Of a DNA stretch of 64,000 nt, positions 42,783-52,121 are shown piece by piece (the first letter of the stretch is position 1; every line of letters starts with the position of its first letter). Under the pieces are notes generated by a model. The model saw nothing but the letters and a program-made list of their open reading frames with translations, was not told the origin of the DNA and did not search any database. Position numbers and translations under genes: made by a program. The DNA comes from Natrinema caseinilyticum (lineage in GTDB: Archaea; Halobacteriota; Halobacteria; Halobacteriales; Natrialbaceae): positions 3,283,369 to 3,347,368 of the forward strand of contig NZ_CP100445.1 in assembly GCF_024227435.1 (NCBI RefSeq), written 5' to 3'.

Positions 42783-43193
42783 GTGGAAATATCTGAAAAA
42801 CTGTTGTGTCTGTTCAGTACGGACGTTTCGGAAGAGGAGGACCGATACATCATCGAAGTACCCCGTCAGGAGGTCGAAACCGGGGATATCGACCCCGGCG
42901 AGACCTACCGGGTCGCACTCATCTCACGAGAGGAGGAGACACCGGCCGAGGAGGGCACGGCGACCACTCAGCCGAAAACTGCGCCGTCCGAACCGCAACC
43001 GCCGGTCGACGTCGGGGAAACGCGCTACGTCGAAATCGAGGACATCGGCAAGCAGGGCGACGGAATCGCTCGCGTCGAACGCGGGTACGTCATCATCGTC
43101 CCCGGTGCCGACGTCGGCGAACGCGTCAAAATCGAAGTGACCGAAGTGAAGTCGAACTTCGCCGTCGGTGAAATCATCGAGGAGACGTTCTAG
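42783..43193 (+). CDS. TRAM domain protein
   Basis: A 136-residue protein starting with GTG at 42783 (MEISEKLLCLFSTDV). The C-terminal TRAM domain (VEIEDIGKQGDGIARVERGY and VPGADVGERVKIEVTEV) is an RNA-binding beta barrel. Archaeal single-TRAM proteins act as RNA chaperones. The middle is a Pro/Thr linker. The longer upstream frame to 42696 lacks family similarity. Confidence 0.85.
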   Translation: MEISEKLLCLFSTDVSEEEDRYIIEVPRQEVETGDIDPGETYRVALISREEETPAEEGTATTQPKTAPSEPQPPVDVGETRYVEIEDIGKQGDGIARVERGYVIIVPGADVGERVKIEVTEVKSNFAVGEIIEETF

Positions 43194-43495
43194 GAACGAC
43201 CGTTTTACGCCTCGGATTCGCTCGCGACGGACGCGAACCACCGACCGGGACGGAAAAGCCGAGCACGCCGCGGGCGCGTTCGCTGACGCGCGCCGTCCGG
43301 GCGGTCGTGTCTCTCCGTCTCCCCTCACCTGGTTCGACCCGTTCGTCCCGCACGTCTGCGACCCGATCTCTCGGTATGCGTTTCCTGCCACGTTCGACGT
43401 CGACACCGCTGGGTCCGACCGTGACCGTTCGATAGACCGGAGAGTATCGTGTACACACCGCCGGTGTGGCTCCCACGAGGCCCGCGAGGCGTCCG
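43194..43495. other. intergenic between convergent genes
   Basis: Lies between the ends of the TRAM and YkgJ-type genes. I see no gene, terminator hairpin or repeat that stands out. Confidence 0.45.
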
Positions 43496-44173
43496 TTACT
43501 CCTCGAGCGGGGTCCCGTCCTCCCGTTTCGCGCCCTCGGAGTCGTGAACCACGACCTCGCCGGGGGCGGGGTCGGCGGGCCGGTAGGTGTCTCGGACGCC
43601 GATCGCTTCCTCGAGTTCTTGCACGGCGCGTTCTTTCAGCGCGCGAGCGAGCGCCTCGGCGTCCGCCCGTGAGATGTCGCGGCCGAGTCCCTCGCACTCG
43701 TGTGCACGGACCACGCCGTCCTCGTCGACGGCGTCGCCCATCGGCTGGCTCGTGCCCGCGAGCGCTACGCTGAACGGGTAAGTCTGACAGATGAGTGGTC
43801 GATCGTCGTGGGCGACGCACGCGCCGGCCCCCGAGTCGTCTTCCTCGTAAAACACGCAGTCGCCGCAGCCGTCGGTCTGGAGGGCCCACTCGAAGGTTTC
43901 GCCCTCGAGGTCGCCGTCGTCGGTCGCCGAGAGGCCGTACGGCATCGGTCGCGCGACGTCGCGCCAGTCGCGGGTCGTCTCGCCGGTCGCGTCGCCGTCC
44001 CGGAGGTCGCGCACTTCGTCGGGAAACACCGTCGCCGTGTGGCGGTCGTCGCCGTGCCCCGTACAACAGGCACCACAGCGGGTACACTCGAAGCCGATCG
44101 ATTCGATCGCGTCCGCGAGGTCCTCGACGGCGAGGGAACGGGCCTGCTCGAGTTCGGCTTCGAGTGATCGCAC
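43496..44173 (-). CDS. YkgJ family cysteine-cluster protein
   Basis: A 225-residue protein. CTRCGACC (Cys30, Cys33, Cys36, Cys37) is followed by more cysteines at GCGDCVFYEE, GACVAH and LICQTYPF, the YkgJ (zinc- or iron-chelating) pattern. The role in archaea is unknown. GTG start at 44173, 30 bases after the end of the MBL hydrolase gene, so it may be co-transcribed with that gene. Confidence 0.85.
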   Translation of the reverse strand: MRSLEAELEQARSLAVEDLADAIESIGFECTRCGACCTGHGDDRHTATVFPDEVRDLRDGDATGETTRDWRDVARPMPYGLSATDDGDLEGETFEWALQTDGCGDCVFYEEDDSGAGACVAHDDRPLICQTYPFSVALAGTSQPMGDAVDEDGVVRAHECEGLGRDISRADAEALARALKERAVQELEEAIGVRDTYRPADPAPGEVVVHDSEGAKREDGTPLEE

Positions 44174-44203
44174 ACCCGAGAGGAGTCCGTCGATGCGGAA
44201 AAG

Positions 44204-44995
44204 TTAGTCGCCATCGAGCGGGTACGCTCGCCGTCCGTTCCACGTCACTCGACCCTCGACGTCGAGTTTCTCGAGGTGGGCTGCGACGGTGGCCCGTGCG
44301 AGGTCGCGGACGCCGGAAAGCTCCTTCTCGTAGGCCCCGTCGAGGATCTCGTCGAGCGTTTCGGCTCCCCGGGCGACGGCCTCGCGGACGCGCTGTTCGC
44401 GCTCGGTTCGGTGGGAGAGGAGTCGCTCTATGGTCTCGCGAGGGGCGTCGATTTCGGGACCGTGGCCGGGATAGAGCGCCGGCGGATCGATCGCCCAGAG
44501 CCGGCGCAACGAGGTCACGTACGCACGCATATCTCCTTCGGGTGCGCCGACGACGACGCTCCCCTCGCGGACGGCGCAATCGCCACAGAGGATCGGACCG
44601 CCGGGGCCGGCTTCGAGGACGACGTGGTCCGGCGCGTGTCCCGGTGCGGCGAGGATCCGAACGGCCGCGTCTCCGAGCCGAATCGTCGTCCCGGGGGTGA
44701 ACGTGCGGTCGGGTTCGCGACCGGTCGCGTCGCGGAACCGGTCGGTGCGACCGTACCGTGCCCAGACCGTCGCACCGGTCTGAGCCGCGTACGAGTCGAC
44801 CGCGCCCACGTGATCGGGGTGCGTGTGGGTGACGAGGATGTGCTCGACGCGATGATCGCGGATCAGTCGATCGAGCGCCGGGGTTCGGGCCGCCGGATCG
44901 ACGAGAATCGCCGGTTCGGTTCCGAGCAGATACGCGTTCGTGTCGCCGCTTGGCGCGCGCGTCGTGACCGGGACGGTGCGGGTGCGGACGTCCAT
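44204..44995 (-). CDS. MBL-fold metallo-hydrolase
   Basis: A 263-residue metallo-beta-lactamase fold hydrolase. The metal motif HTHPDH is at residues 57-62 (His57, His59, Asp61, His62), then APGHAPDHVV and YPGHGPEI add the remaining His ligands. The C-terminal 70 residues (GVRDLARATVAAHLEKLDVE) look like a winged-helix, as in LACTB2/glyoxalase-II-like nucleases or hydrolases. The substrate is unknown. ATG at 44995 ignores an upstream extension in frame. Confidence 0.87.
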   Translation of the reverse strand: MDVRTRTVPVTTRAPSGDTNAYLLGTEPAILVDPAARTPALDRLIRDHRVEHILVTHTHPDHVGAVDSYAAQTGATVWARYGRTDRFRDATGREPDRTFTPGTTIRLGDAAVRILAAPGHAPDHVVLEAGPGGPILCGDCAVREGSVVVGAPEGDMRAYVTSLRRLWAIDPPALYPGHGPEIDAPRETIERLLSHRTEREQRVREAVARGAETLDEILDGAYEKELSGVRDLARATVAAHLEKLDVEGRVTWNGRRAYPLDGD

Positions 44996-45092
44996 ACGTC
45001 GAGGTCTCACCGAACGGAAAAGTGGGTATCGGCTGGCCTCGAGATGGAAGCAACCGCGGTGTGACTGCGGTCCGTTTCTCCGCGGCGCAGAC

Positions 45093-45374
45093 TCAGTGTT
45101 TGAGGAAGTAAACCTGCTTCCGAGCGTCCCGGAAACTGTACCGGGAACCGACCAGCCCGACGTCCTCGAGTCGATTGAGCGCGTAGCGGACGGTTCGGTC
45201 GGGAAGCAGCGATTCTTCGGCGAGTTGGCCCTGCGAGAGCGGGGAGTCGATTTCCAGCACCTTGGCGATGAGCTTCGCGCTCGGTGGTAACTCGCGGAGC
45301 CGCTCGCGGTATTCGTCCTCGGATAACGTTTCCTCGGTGACCGCACCTGGGTCCTCCGCTGTACTCGTGCTCAT
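45093..45374 (-). CDS. MarR/TrmB-like winged-helix regulator
   Basis: A 93-residue DNA-binding protein. LSQGQLAEESLLPDRTVRYA (helix-turn-helix) and LNRLEDVGLVGSRYSFRDAR (wing) fill the C-terminal two thirds. It is a typical small haloarchaeal winged-helix regulator. It is upstream of the MBL hydrolase on the same strand but 98 bases separate them. Its promoter region shares the gap with the divergent methyltransferase gene. Confidence 0.85.
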   Translation of the reverse strand: MSTSTAEDPGAVTEETLSEDEYRERLRELPPSAKLIAKVLEIDSPLSQGQLAEESLLPDRTVRYALNRLEDVGLVGSRYSFRDARKQVYFLKH

Positions 45375-45560
45375 ATCTACGGAAGCGGAATCGGCGATGG
45401 TAAAGCTTCCCTATATGTGGATACGAATAATCCAGTTTGTATAAGGCATATGAATGTGCTATTAACACAGATATACGCAGTCACCGTTTTGCTGACGGGG
45501 CCCGACGAACCGGGCCGATCGGGGATCGATTTCGACGGACCTCGCTGACGGACTCCAGTA

Positions 45561-45570
45561 TCGTTTTATC
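45561..45570 (+). promoter_or_regulatory. TATA box of the methyltransferase gene
   Basis: AGTATCGTTTTATCC surrounds it; CGTTTTATCC ends about 26 bases before the GTG at 45597, consistent with a leaderless message. Confidence 0.55.
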
Positions 45571-45596
45571 CCCGCACGATAGTAGATTCGCCCAGT

Positions 45597-46304
45597 GTGA
45601 AAGGACAGGAGTGGTACCAAGCCGACGACGTCGCCAAGGAATACGACGACAAGCGGTTTTCCCGGGGCGGTCAGCTCATCGATAGCCGGGAGAAGAATGC
45701 CGTTCTCGAGGCCATCATGCCGGTCGAGGATCGGAAGGTACTCGAGATCGCCTGTGGTACCGGGCGGTTTACGCTCATGTTGGCCCACCAGGGGGCCGAC
45801 GTCGTCGGACTGGACATTTCGGCAGCGATGCTACAGCAAGGCCGCCAGAAAACTCGGAACGCAGACATCTCGGGCTCGCTCGAATTCCTCCGCGGTGACG
45901 CGGGCCGACTGCCGTTTCCGGACGATCACTTCGACACCGTGATCGCGATGCGGTTTTTCCACCTCGCGGACGACCCGGAGGCGTTTCTGCGTGAGATGCG
46001 GCGAGTCTCCCGCGATCAGATCGTCTTCGATACGTTCAATCGGTTTTCCACGCGCAGCGTCTACAACTGGGCGCTCCCGATGGGGTCGCGACTCTACTCG
46101 AAGAGCGAAGTAGCCGTCCTCCTCGCGAAAACGGATCTGACGCTCGCCGACGTCGAAGACGATTTCCTCCTTCCGTACGGTCTGTATCGCTCGATTCCCA
46201 ACGCGCTCGCGTCACCGCTGCGAGCGATCGACGAATGGGTCGGCGAACTGCCGGTCATGGACCATTTCGCGTCGGTCTCGTACTGGAACGCGCACGTTCG
46301 CTGA
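45597..46304 (+). CDS. class I SAM-dependent methyltransferase
   Basis: A 235-residue methyltransferase. The SAM-binding motif VLEIACGTGRF is near residue 48, with VGLDISAAML and GDAGRLPFPDDHFD following as in UbiE/Methyltransf_11 members. The substrate is unknown; the next gene is a glycosyltransferase 53 bases downstream, so a glycan or lipid substrate is possible. GTG start at 45597 fits the leaderless promoter. Confidence 0.87.
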   Translation: MKGQEWYQADDVAKEYDDKRFSRGGQLIDSREKNAVLEAIMPVEDRKVLEIACGTGRFTLMLAHQGADVVGLDISAAMLQQGRQKTRNADISGSLEFLRGDAGRLPFPDDHFDTVIAMRFFHLADDPEAFLREMRRVSRDQIVFDTFNRFSTRSVYNWALPMGSRLYSKSEVAVLLAKTDLTLADVEDDFLLPYGLYRSIPNALASPLRAIDEWVGELPVMDHFASVSYWNAHVR

Positions 46305-46357
46305 GCGATCCGGCCGGAAACCCATCTATTTACTATCAGGAGCCCCTATCAGACCGC

Positions 46358-47257
46358 ATGGAGCTCTCGGTAGTTGTGTCGACGCTGAACGACCGGGAGC
46401 GGCTGCTGTCGTGTCTCGACTCGCTTTCGGCGCGGACGCCACGGTCGACCGAGATTATCGTCGTCAACGGGCCCTCGTCCGACGGAACGACCGGCGTCGT
46501 CCGTGAGCGCGACGACGTCGACGTTCTCGTCGAGATCTCAGAGCGGAACGGAAACGTGTCGCGAAACGCGGGCCTCGAGCAGGCGACGGGCGACGTCGTC
46601 GCGTTTCTCGACGGCGAATACACGATCGACGACGGCTGGTATCCGGCCATCGAGGACGGGATCGGCGACGAAACGGACGTCGTTACCGGTCCGGTTACCG
46701 GAGGTCCGGTCGGATCCGATCTCCGATCGCAACGTGAGATGTGGAGCCAACGGGTGACGCAGTTCCACGGCGACAACGTCGCGTTCGAGCGACAGGTTCT
46801 CGAAGCGCTGGACGGCTTCGACGAGTATCTGGAGAAAGAGAGCGAACGCGACTCCGCCAATCGGGTGGCCGGTCTGGGTTTCGAGGTTCTGTGGGACGCG
46901 ACGATGGCCGTCCGCTGTGAGGTCGGGACCGACGGGGGGCGGACCGATCCCGACTGGGGAACGACCTACCGGTCGATGTCGTACCGACTCGCGAAGAATC
47001 ACGGATTGCGACCGCGGATCCTCGGCCGCATCGTCGGGAGCGCCGTCCGCGACGGTGCCACCGGCGCACGGCTCCTCGCCTCCGGAGACGCGACGCCGAC
47101 GGGCTGGGTGTCCGACGGAGCCGACGTTGCCAAAAACGTCGCGCGCGGGTTCTGGGACGGCGTTCGCGCACGGCACGCCGATCAAACGAGCCGGCGAAAT
47201 CCCCACGGCCTCTCGAAACGACACGACCGAGCGGTTCACGTATACGATCGGCGCTGA
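46358..47257 (+). CDS. glycosyltransferase family 2
   Basis: A 299-residue GT-A glycosyltransferase. MELSVVVSTLNDRERLLSCL at the start and IIVVNGPSSDGT, VAFLDGEYTIDDGWYP mark the nucleotide-sugar and metal-binding regions (a DxD-like DGE replaces the usual DDD/DAD). No membrane segment is visible. It probably acts with the upstream methyltransferase in surface glycan synthesis. ATG at 46358. Confidence 0.87.
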   Translation: MELSVVVSTLNDRERLLSCLDSLSARTPRSTEIIVVNGPSSDGTTGVVRERDDVDVLVEISERNGNVSRNAGLEQATGDVVAFLDGEYTIDDGWYPAIEDGIGDETDVVTGPVTGGPVGSDLRSQREMWSQRVTQFHGDNVAFERQVLEALDGFDEYLEKESERDSANRVAGLGFEVLWDATMAVRCEVGTDGGRTDPDWGTTYRSMSYRLAKNHGLRPRILGRIVGSAVRDGATGARLLASGDATPTGWVSDGADVAKNVARGFWDGVRARHADQTSRRNPHGLSKRHDRAVHVYDRR

Positions 47258-47302
47258 TTTCGATCCGACACCGGTTTCGATCCGTCGACCGAGGGACTCG
47301 AC

Positions 47303-48091
47303 TCACTCGCCGCGGAATTCGGGTTCTCGGTCGTCGAGTCGGGCTTCGAACCCTTCGCGGTAGTCGGCGGTGTCGTCGAGTTCGCGTCCCAACTGCCGTT
47401 CGTACTCGAGTCCGTGTTCGAGGGGCATCTCGAGTGCGGCGTTGAGCGCCCGTTTTCCGTTTCGAAGGCCCAGCGGTGCGTTATCACAGAGTCGATCGGC
47501 GAAGGCTTTCGTCCGCTCGTCGACCGCGTCGGCGTCGACGACGTCGTGAACCAGTCCCATGTCGGCGGCATCGTCGGGATCGACGAGTTCGCCGGTCAAC
47601 ACGATCTCTTTCGCCTTCGAGAGTCCGACCAGTCGGGGCAGGCGCTGGGTGCCGCCCCCGTGGGGGAACGTTCCGAGTGCGACCTCGAGCAACCCGTATT
47701 TCGCGTCCCGGCCGATGAGACGGAAGTCACAGGGGAGCGAGAGTTCGAACGCGCCCGCGAGGGCGGCTCGCTTGATTCCGGCGACCACCGGCTGGCGGGT
47801 GGTCTCGATCGTCTCGAGGAGCGTCGGGAACACGTCGCGGTCGATCCCGGTTTCCGGTTCGACGCGGTCGCGCATCATGTTGAGGTCCATCCCCGCGGAG
47901 AAGACGGGCCCCTCCCCGAGGAGGGTGACCGCTCGAACGTCGTCGGTCGCGTCGACCCGCTCGAAGGCCTCGATGAGGTCACGCATCAACGCGACGGTCA
48001 TCGCGTTTCGCTTGTCCGGCCTCGAGAGGACGACGTCCGCGCGGTGGCCGTTCCAGTCGATCGTCGCGAATCCGTTGCCGATGGATTCCAT
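47303..48091 (-). CDS. enoyl-CoA hydratase/isomerase family protein
   Basis: A 262-residue crotonase-fold protein. GPVFSAGMDLNMM and AGIKRAALAGAFELSLPCDF form the CoA-binding and oxyanion regions, and GTFPHGGGTQRLPRLVG carries the active-site segment. Typical reactions are hydration or isomerisation in fatty acid or aromatic degradation. The exact substrate is unknown. ATG at 48091. Confidence 0.9.
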   Translation of the reverse strand: MESIGNGFATIDWNGHRADVVLSRPDKRNAMTVALMRDLIEAFERVDATDDVRAVTLLGEGPVFSAGMDLNMMRDRVEPETGIDRDVFPTLLETIETTRQPVVAGIKRAALAGAFELSLPCDFRLIGRDAKYGLLEVALGTFPHGGGTQRLPRLVGLSKAKEIVLTGELVDPDDAADMGLVHDVVDADAVDERTKAFADRLCDNAPLGLRNGKRALNAALEMPLEHGLEYERQLGRELDDTADYREGFEARLDDREPEFRGE

Positions 48092-48249
48092 GGGGAGAAG
48101 TCGTGTGCCGGCCTTATAATACTCCGGCGCGGGGCCGTGCTGTCGAAACCCTCGAGCGGATCGCCGCGAGGACGGTCGTCTTTCGAGCCGTTTCGTCTCG
48201 CGAAATGCGGGGAAACACCTATCCGAGTCGTCGGAATCAGCACCGGACA

Positions 48250-48378
48250 GTGACGAACCTACCAGATTCTCGAATCTGGGAGTGTCCGGAATGTGAACAC
48301 TCCGTAAACGGATTTGTAAACGGCCGTCGGTGTCCGTATTGCCGAGAATGCATCAAAAATCGTCCCAACGGATTGTGA
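48250..48378 (+). CDS. tiny zinc-ribbon protein
   Basis: A 42-residue ORF with GTG start: VTNLPDSRIWECPECEHSVN and then GRRCPYCRECIKNRPNGL. Two CxxC pairs (CPEC and CPYC) separated by 14 residues make a zinc ribbon, a common type of haloarchaeal microprotein. It lies between an enoyl-CoA hydratase and arcS. Support is the motif only; expression is unknown. Confidence 0.5.
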   Translation: MTNLPDSRIWECPECEHSVNGFVNGRRCPYCRECIKNRPNGL

Positions 48379-48426
48379 CAGTTTTCGGCGGAGAGTCGGG
48401 ACCGAATCGGACGGGTCGACCGTGGC

Positions 48427-50184
48427 CTACTTCTCCTCGACGTGGCGGATCTCGCACGCGACGCCGCGTGTACTCTCCGCCATTTCACGCCCGAACATTT
48501 CGGCGCGGCCGACGGCGAAGGCCCTCGGCCCGTCGACGATCACCTCGTCACCGACGCGTATCTCCTCGTCGGCGTCGACGACGCCCGGTGCGAGGACGCT
48601 CCCGTGCGGAACGAAGCCGTCGATCTCGACGCGTTTGACCGGCGCGTCGCTCTCGAGCCAGCGTCGGGCGCCCGCGAGGGTAAACGAAAGCGTCCCGTAC
48701 TGCGGAACCATCGTCGCGAGCTGGGTGTCCGCCGTGTCACGGACCTGAATTTTCGGATACCGGCTGGTCGTTCGAATGTCGCCGAAGAGGTCGTCGCCGG
48801 CGCCGTCGCCGAGCAGGTAGTCCGCGATGGCGCGGACGGTATTGTGTTCGCGCTCGCGTTTCGAATACTTCAGTTCGCCCGACAGCGACTCCGAGAGGTT
48901 CGCGAGCGACGTCTCGTCGGTCGGATGTCCGCCCTCGGGAACGGTGTACGTGACATCGATCTCGAGCCGATCTTCGACGCGTTCGACGATGTCCCGGTAC
49001 CCTTCGTCGGGGACGTGCGCGATTACGTCGGCATACTCGTTGCGCTCGAGGTAGCGCCGCAGGACCTCGCTCACGAACGATTTCTCGTCTTCGGACCAGC
49101 GACCCGTGACGACGGTGTCGTAGTGCTGTGCCGGGTAGGTCGTCTCGAGTTCTTGCGGAACGACGCCGATGGGACTGGTCATGGAGACGAGGTGGGCGCG
49201 CCACTGCACGGCGTCGTGGAACTGGCGGTGACTCTGGGACTCGCTGTACGGTTTGGCGGCCGAACAGGGAACGAGTACGAGCGGGTTCTCGAACCGGTTG
49301 CGGTACCGGGTCGTCACCCGGTCTGCGAATCGCTGGATCTCCACCCGGCGGAGGGTGTCCTCGGTCGCGGCACTGATCAGGGCGTCCCGAAGGATCGGCG
49401 TTCGTCGCTCGAGGTACTCCCACTGCGAGTCGAGTTCGCGCATCGCGGCGGTAAGCCACTGATCGTGGCGCACCTGCCCTTCCACGTAATCGCGGAGCCG
49501 TCCGTCTCGGATCCGCCGTCGGACGATCGCGAGTTCGGCCGCGAGAGCGTTGACGTTGTGCTCGGCGCAGTCCTCCCGGGTGAACGACTCGCGGGGCCCT
49601 TGGCAGGCCGGACACGAGCAGGGGAGTTCGTCGAGGTCCTCGAGGAAGTACGCGTCGTCTGTCGTGAGGTATCGACCTTCCGTTCCCTTCACGATGGCCG
49701 CGGTCTCGTCGAACAGGTCGACCCCGGCGTAGGCCAGGAGGGCGACGTTCCGGGGGGTTGCGACGCCCGAGAACAGCAACGCGGTGTCGGTCGGAATCGC
49801 CTCGCGGACCTCGACGACGGCCTCGACGAGCGCAGCGCCGTGTCCCAGTACCGACTGCACGTTCGAGAGAGCGTACGCGTCAGTACCGTGGTCTTCGACG
49901 TGTTCGCTCGAGACGACGGCGACGCTGGGGTAGTCGACGTCCGGGTAGCCGACGGCGAACGAGTCCTGGACTTCCTCGGCGGTGCCGCCGGGAAACGCTC
50001 GGTGCGGAAGGACGGTGAGCGCGGACTCGTCTCCGGGAGGGACCTCGCGGTCCGCGCTCCAGAGCGAACCCGCATCCTCGAGGACGTCGTCGACGAGCGC
50101 GGGGGTCGTGATCGGCGAGGAGAGGCGGAGTTCGCCCACGCGCGCCGCCCCGTCGCGCGCGTGTACTTCGAAGGAGTCGGTCAT
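48427..50184 (-). CDS. arcS: archaeosine synthase subunit alpha (ArcS)
   Basis: A 585-residue protein. The ArcS core motif PCSAAKPYSESQSHRQFH lies near residue 315, and the C-terminal PUA-like domain (EEIRVGDEVIVDGPRAFAVG) binds tRNA. ArcS adds lysine to preQ0 at position 15 of tRNA; RaSEA then converts the adduct to archaeosine. The two proteins form a complex, and RaSEA is encoded 9 kb away. The N-terminal part resembles TGT. ATG at 50184. Confidence 0.92.
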   Translation of the reverse strand: MTDSFEVHARDGAARVGELRLSSPITTPALVDDVLEDAGSLWSADREVPPGDESALTVLPHRAFPGGTAEEVQDSFAVGYPDVDYPSVAVVSSEHVEDHGTDAYALSNVQSVLGHGAALVEAVVEVREAIPTDTALLFSGVATPRNVALLAYAGVDLFDETAAIVKGTEGRYLTTDDAYFLEDLDELPCSCPACQGPRESFTREDCAEHNVNALAAELAIVRRRIRDGRLRDYVEGQVRHDQWLTAAMRELDSQWEYLERRTPILRDALISAATEDTLRRVEIQRFADRVTTRYRNRFENPLVLVPCSAAKPYSESQSHRQFHDAVQWRAHLVSMTSPIGVVPQELETTYPAQHYDTVVTGRWSEDEKSFVSEVLRRYLERNEYADVIAHVPDEGYRDIVERVEDRLEIDVTYTVPEGGHPTDETSLANLSESLSGELKYSKREREHNTVRAIADYLLGDGAGDDLFGDIRTTSRYPKIQVRDTADTQLATMVPQYGTLSFTLAGARRWLESDAPVKRVEIDGFVPHGSVLAPGVVDADEEIRVGDEVIVDGPRAFAVGRAEMFGREMAESTRGVACEIRHVEEK

Positions 50185-50507
50185 ACACGATATGACCGGG
50201 GCGAGCGAAAGAGGTTGTCGATAGCGAGTGGCGGCTGTCTCGAGCCGAGCGCGTTCCAGTCTACAGTTATTGGTATTGCTTGGCCTATCAGTTAGCTCGA
50301 TTGATGCGCTAAGCCCCTTCCTCAGTGAGCGAAGCGAGTAGGGTTGCTGACGGCGGTCCTCCTCCGTCACTGCACTAGAGCCGAGAATCGGACACGTCGA
50401 TCCAGACTGCATCACAGACTTACTCACTGTTGTTCCGGTACCGGGGCGGTTCGCGCTTTCGTCAAAAGGACCAGACGACGTTTACCGCTACCTACCTACG
50501 TTCTCAT
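50185..50507. other. divergent intergenic region with possible mobile-element end remnant
   Basis: Separates arcS from nosL. Near 50311-50372 is a stretch AAGCCCCTTCCTCAGTGAGC followed by GAAGCGAGTAGGG and two short complementary GACGG/CCGTC arms. It resembles, from memory, the right ends of haloarchaeal IS200/IS605-type elements, but no transposase or TnpB gene is nearby. The identification is tentative. Confidence 0.3.
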
Positions 50508-51107
50508 ATGGAGAAGCTGACCAAACCTACCGGTTCAGGACGTTTTGTGACGCGTCGAGCAGTTCTGGGCGGCGTTGGGGCTGCCGGTATCGGAATGATG
50601 GCCGGTTGTTTCGGCGGCCAGGAGTCGGAGAACGTTCCCGACCCGATGAGCATCGATCCGGAGCAGGCGTGCGATAACTGCACGATGATAATCGGGAGCC
50701 ATCCCGGACCGGCCGGACAGTCCCACTACGACGATCCGACGGCGATCCTCGACGAGGACCGTCCGGCGCAGTTCTGTAGCACGCTCTGTCTGTACACGTT
50801 CGGCTTCGACCACGAAAGCGAGAGCGAACCCGGCGTCTCCTATCTGACCGATTACTCGACGGTCGACTACGAGGTCGACGACAGCGGCCAACGGACGGTC
50901 ATCTCTCGCCACCTCGAGGCCGACACGTTCGGAGACGTCACGGAACTGACGATGATCGCGGACAGCGACGTGGAGGGTGCGATGGGGAAATCGATCATCC
51001 CGTTCGGCGACGCCGACGATGCCGACCAGTTCCAATCCGAGTACGGCGGCGAGACCTACGTCGACGACGAAATCACACAGGAACTGATAATGTCGCTGAT
51101 GGGTTGA
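50508..51107 (+). CDS. nosL: NosL family copper-binding lipoprotein
   Basis: A 199-residue lipoprotein. The N-terminus has a Tat motif (TRRAVLGG) and a lipobox MMAGC. The copper ligands typical of NosL are intact: CDNCTM, CSTLC and GAMG before IIPFGDADDADQF. NosL delivers Cu(I) to nitrous oxide reductase in bacteria; here no nosZ is visible and a ba3 oxidase is 17 kb away. ATG at 50508 starts the signal peptide. Confidence 0.87.
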   Translation: MEKLTKPTGSGRFVTRRAVLGGVGAAGIGMMAGCFGGQESENVPDPMSIDPEQACDNCTMIIGSHPGPAGQSHYDDPTAILDEDRPAQFCSTLCLYTFGFDHESESEPGVSYLTDYSTVDYEVDDSGQRTVISRHLEADTFGDVTELTMIADSDVEGAMGKSIIPFGDADDADQFQSEYGGETYVDDEITQELIMSLMG

Positions 51108-51230
51108 TCCGCGCGATCGAAACCGGAGCGAATTCCGATTCGAGGACGGCGGGTGCGGGCCGGGGCTGGAGACCGTCCGAGACCCGCCCCGCCCGCGACG
51201 ACGACTCCCTGTTCAGCGGGCGACTGTCGG

Positions 51231-52121
51231 CTACCGGTTCAAGAGCGACATCGCGATTCCGAGGGACGCGGTCGTCCAGACGGCGAGACTCAGCAGACTC
51301 GAGATGGGCGATGCCGCCGCCGGACCGGTTCCCGCCGCGACGACGATGGCGCTCTCGAAGACGAGCCCCCTGTACGCGCTGAGCGGGCTGATCGCGAGCG
51401 CGTGGATGAGCGCACTGTCACCGATTATCCCGGCCGAGAATCCGTAGACGAGCGCCAGATCGAGTCCGACCAGCAGGACGACGAGTGCGACGACCGACAG
51501 CGCGAGCGCGCTTCGCGTACTGCTGACCATCGCCGAAATCGCGATGGCGACGGCGAGGACGGCCAGTGCGAACAGTATCGTCAGCACGACGAATCGGGCG
51601 AACAGGATCGGCGAGTCGACGCCCGAGTGAGAGGCGTAGAGGGTTCGTCCCTCGTCTTCGACGGCGAAGACCGTCACCGCGACGAGGACGAGCGGGACGA
51701 CGAGCGTGGTAACGAGGCCGACCGCTCTCCCAGCGTAGACGCCGAGGACGATCTGACGGCTCGAGACGGGATACGTCTTCAGGACGTCGAGTTCGCCGCG
51801 CTGTGCGTCGCCGAGAATGGCGCGATAGCCGAACGCGACGGCGACGACCGGAACGAGCAACTCCATCGGCGTGAGCAAGTCGACCAGCGTCGGAACGTAC
51901 CCGCCGCGGACGCTCCCGCTGATCCACGCGATGCCGAACACGACGGCGGCAAAGGCGACGCCGAGGACGAAGAACGTTCGCGTCCGCACGATCGTCCGAA
52001 GCTCCCGTCGAACGATCGTCTCGAGGATGCGTTTCGAGCCGGGAGCCGTCGTCGTGCGACCGGCACCGGACTCGTCGCGTCGGGGGGTGGCGTCTCTCGT
52101 CGGGTTCGTGTCGGCGCTCAT
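51231..52121 (-). CDS. nosY: ABC transporter permease (NosY-like)
   Basis: A 296-residue membrane protein with six hydrophobic segments. RRELRTIVRTRTFFVLG and FGYRAILGDAQRGELDVLKT are typical of NosY/ABC2-type permeases. It works with NosF to move a copper or sulfur species. The ATG at 52121 overlaps the nosF stop (ATGA). Confidence 0.87.
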   Translation of the reverse strand: MSADTNPTRDATPRRDESGAGRTTTAPGSKRILETIVRRELRTIVRTRTFFVLGVAFAAVVFGIAWISGSVRGGYVPTLVDLLTPMELLVPVVAVAFGYRAILGDAQRGELDVLKTYPVSSRQIVLGVYAGRAVGLVTTLVVPLVLVAVTVFAVEDEGRTLYASHSGVDSPILFARFVVLTILFALAVLAVAIAISAMVSSTRSALALSVVALVVLLVGLDLALVYGFSAGIIGDSALIHALAISPLSAYRGLVFESAIVVAAGTGPAAASPISSLLSLAVWTTASLGIAMSLLNR

